Source: an uncultured Oscillospiraceae bacterium
GTDB lineage: Bacteria > Bacillota > Clostridia > Oscillospirales > Oscillospiraceae
DNA length: 19,622 nucleotides
Direction: 5' to 3'
NCBI GenBank assembly: GCA_910587255.1
Contig: CAJUKT010000103.1
Location: forward strand, 1-19,622
In this document: positions 19,492 through 19,622 of the stretch, one piece after another
Layout of the letters: each line of letters begins with the position of its first letter
How positions within the stretch are numbered: position 1 is the first letter of the stretch
Made by a program: the position numbers and the translations under genes
The notes under the pieces: model-generated
Database searches by the model: none
What the model was told of the DNA's origin: nothing
What the model saw: only the letters and a program-made list of their open reading frames with translations

Positions 19492-19622
19492 TTAGACAGC
19501 AAAGCCGGGCGCCACCGCCGCCGACCACGAGGCAAAGTTGTTGGTGTAGCCGCCGCCGGCGTCGATATCGCAGAAATAGTTAATGCCGTTGCAGTAGGGG
19601 GAACGGAGCCACACCCACACGG
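19492..19622 (-). CDS. C-terminus of the DGR variable (target) protein, partial
   Basis: Forty-two codons before TAA are visible; the gene enters from beyond the right edge. The translated end contains VWVWLRSPYCNGINYFCDI, then GYTNNFASWSAAVAPGF and a final AV. This WLRSPY...ASWS..VAPGF framework is the C-type-lectin (formylglycine-enzyme-like) fold typical of DGR targets and of DUF6273-like domains. All variable residues lie on the loops between framework words. By neighbourhood (tail and lysis genes) it is probably a phage receptor-binding or surface-displayed protein; the body is not visible. Confidence 0.88.
   Translation of the reverse strand, partial: VWVWLRSPYCNGINYFCDIDAGGGYTNNFASWSAAVAPGFAV
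19505..19622 (-). repeat. DGR variable repeat (VR), cut by the window end
   Basis: The VR corresponds base for base to TR 18632-18749. The 16 differences on the coding strand are all at template A: seven codons show a single change (TAC to TGC, AAT to ATT, AAT to TAT, GAA to GAT, AAC to GAC, AAC to ACC and similar) and several show double changes (AAC to GGC three times, AAC to GCC, AAT to TTT). The last eight codons before the end are identical. Homology may extend beyond 19622. Confidence 0.95.

Overview
The window looks like a chromosome segment of a gut-type Firmicute (class Clostridia, probably Oscillospiraceae-like). This is inferred from the mix of S-layer-homology (SLH), BspA-like and InlB-type surface proteins, Clostridia-type mobilization genes (MobC, MOBP relaxase, DUF6076- and DUF6809-like proteins) and an LLH-family phage holin. 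The first 4.2 kb are visibly more AT-rich than the remainder.

Layout. (1) 1-4202: an AT-rich surface-protein locus. A perfect 121-bp inverted repeat (1-121 / 257-377, running off the left edge) puts the start of a second copy of the first gene head-to-head with the copy at 347. The 135-bp spacer holds a leftward promoter, which suggests an invertible ON/OFF switch. Rightward lie an SLH protein, a large secreted protein with a Cys/His hydrolase-like domain and InlB-type repeats, and a BspA-like leucine-rich-repeat lipoprotein. (2) About 4.5-11.1 kb: an integrative mobilizable element with a DUF6076-like protein, two helix-turn-helix proteins, an oriT-like region, mobC, a relaxase, an exported cargo protein, a DUF6809-like protein and a tyrosine integrase. 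No type IV secretion genes are seen, so transfer would need a helper. (3) 11.0-11.3 kb: an attachment region holding the 3' half of a tRNA-Thr(GGT) gene, cut exactly at the anticodon loop, with repeat arrays on both sides. (4) 11.3-14.0 kb: left end of a second element, probably a prophage, with an XRE regulator, a divergently transcribed ribbon-helix-helix protein with three operator-like sites, and a rightward cassette of six small proteins. (5) 14.2-17.3 kb, minus strand: a lysis/tail module with endolysin, holin, small membrane proteins and a protein with chitin-binding-like modules. (6) 17.2-19.6 kb, minus strand: a complete diversity-generating retroelement (DGR) in the classical order target gene with variable repeat (VR), Avd-like accessory gene, template repeat (TR), reverse transcriptase.

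How it works together. The DGR is the most striking system. The TR (18632-18749) and VR (19505-19622, cut by the window end) are 118 bp each, without gaps, and differ at 16 positions, every one an adenine in the TR coding strand. The reverse transcriptase carries the SQ motif and YMDD box expected of DGR enzymes, and a perfect 8-bp stem with a 4-base loop follows the VR. It should diversify the C-terminal lectin-like fold of a phage or surface protein whose body lies beyond the right edge. The prophage appears to have entered the same tRNA-Thr gene used by the mobilizable element, a tandem accretion of two elements.
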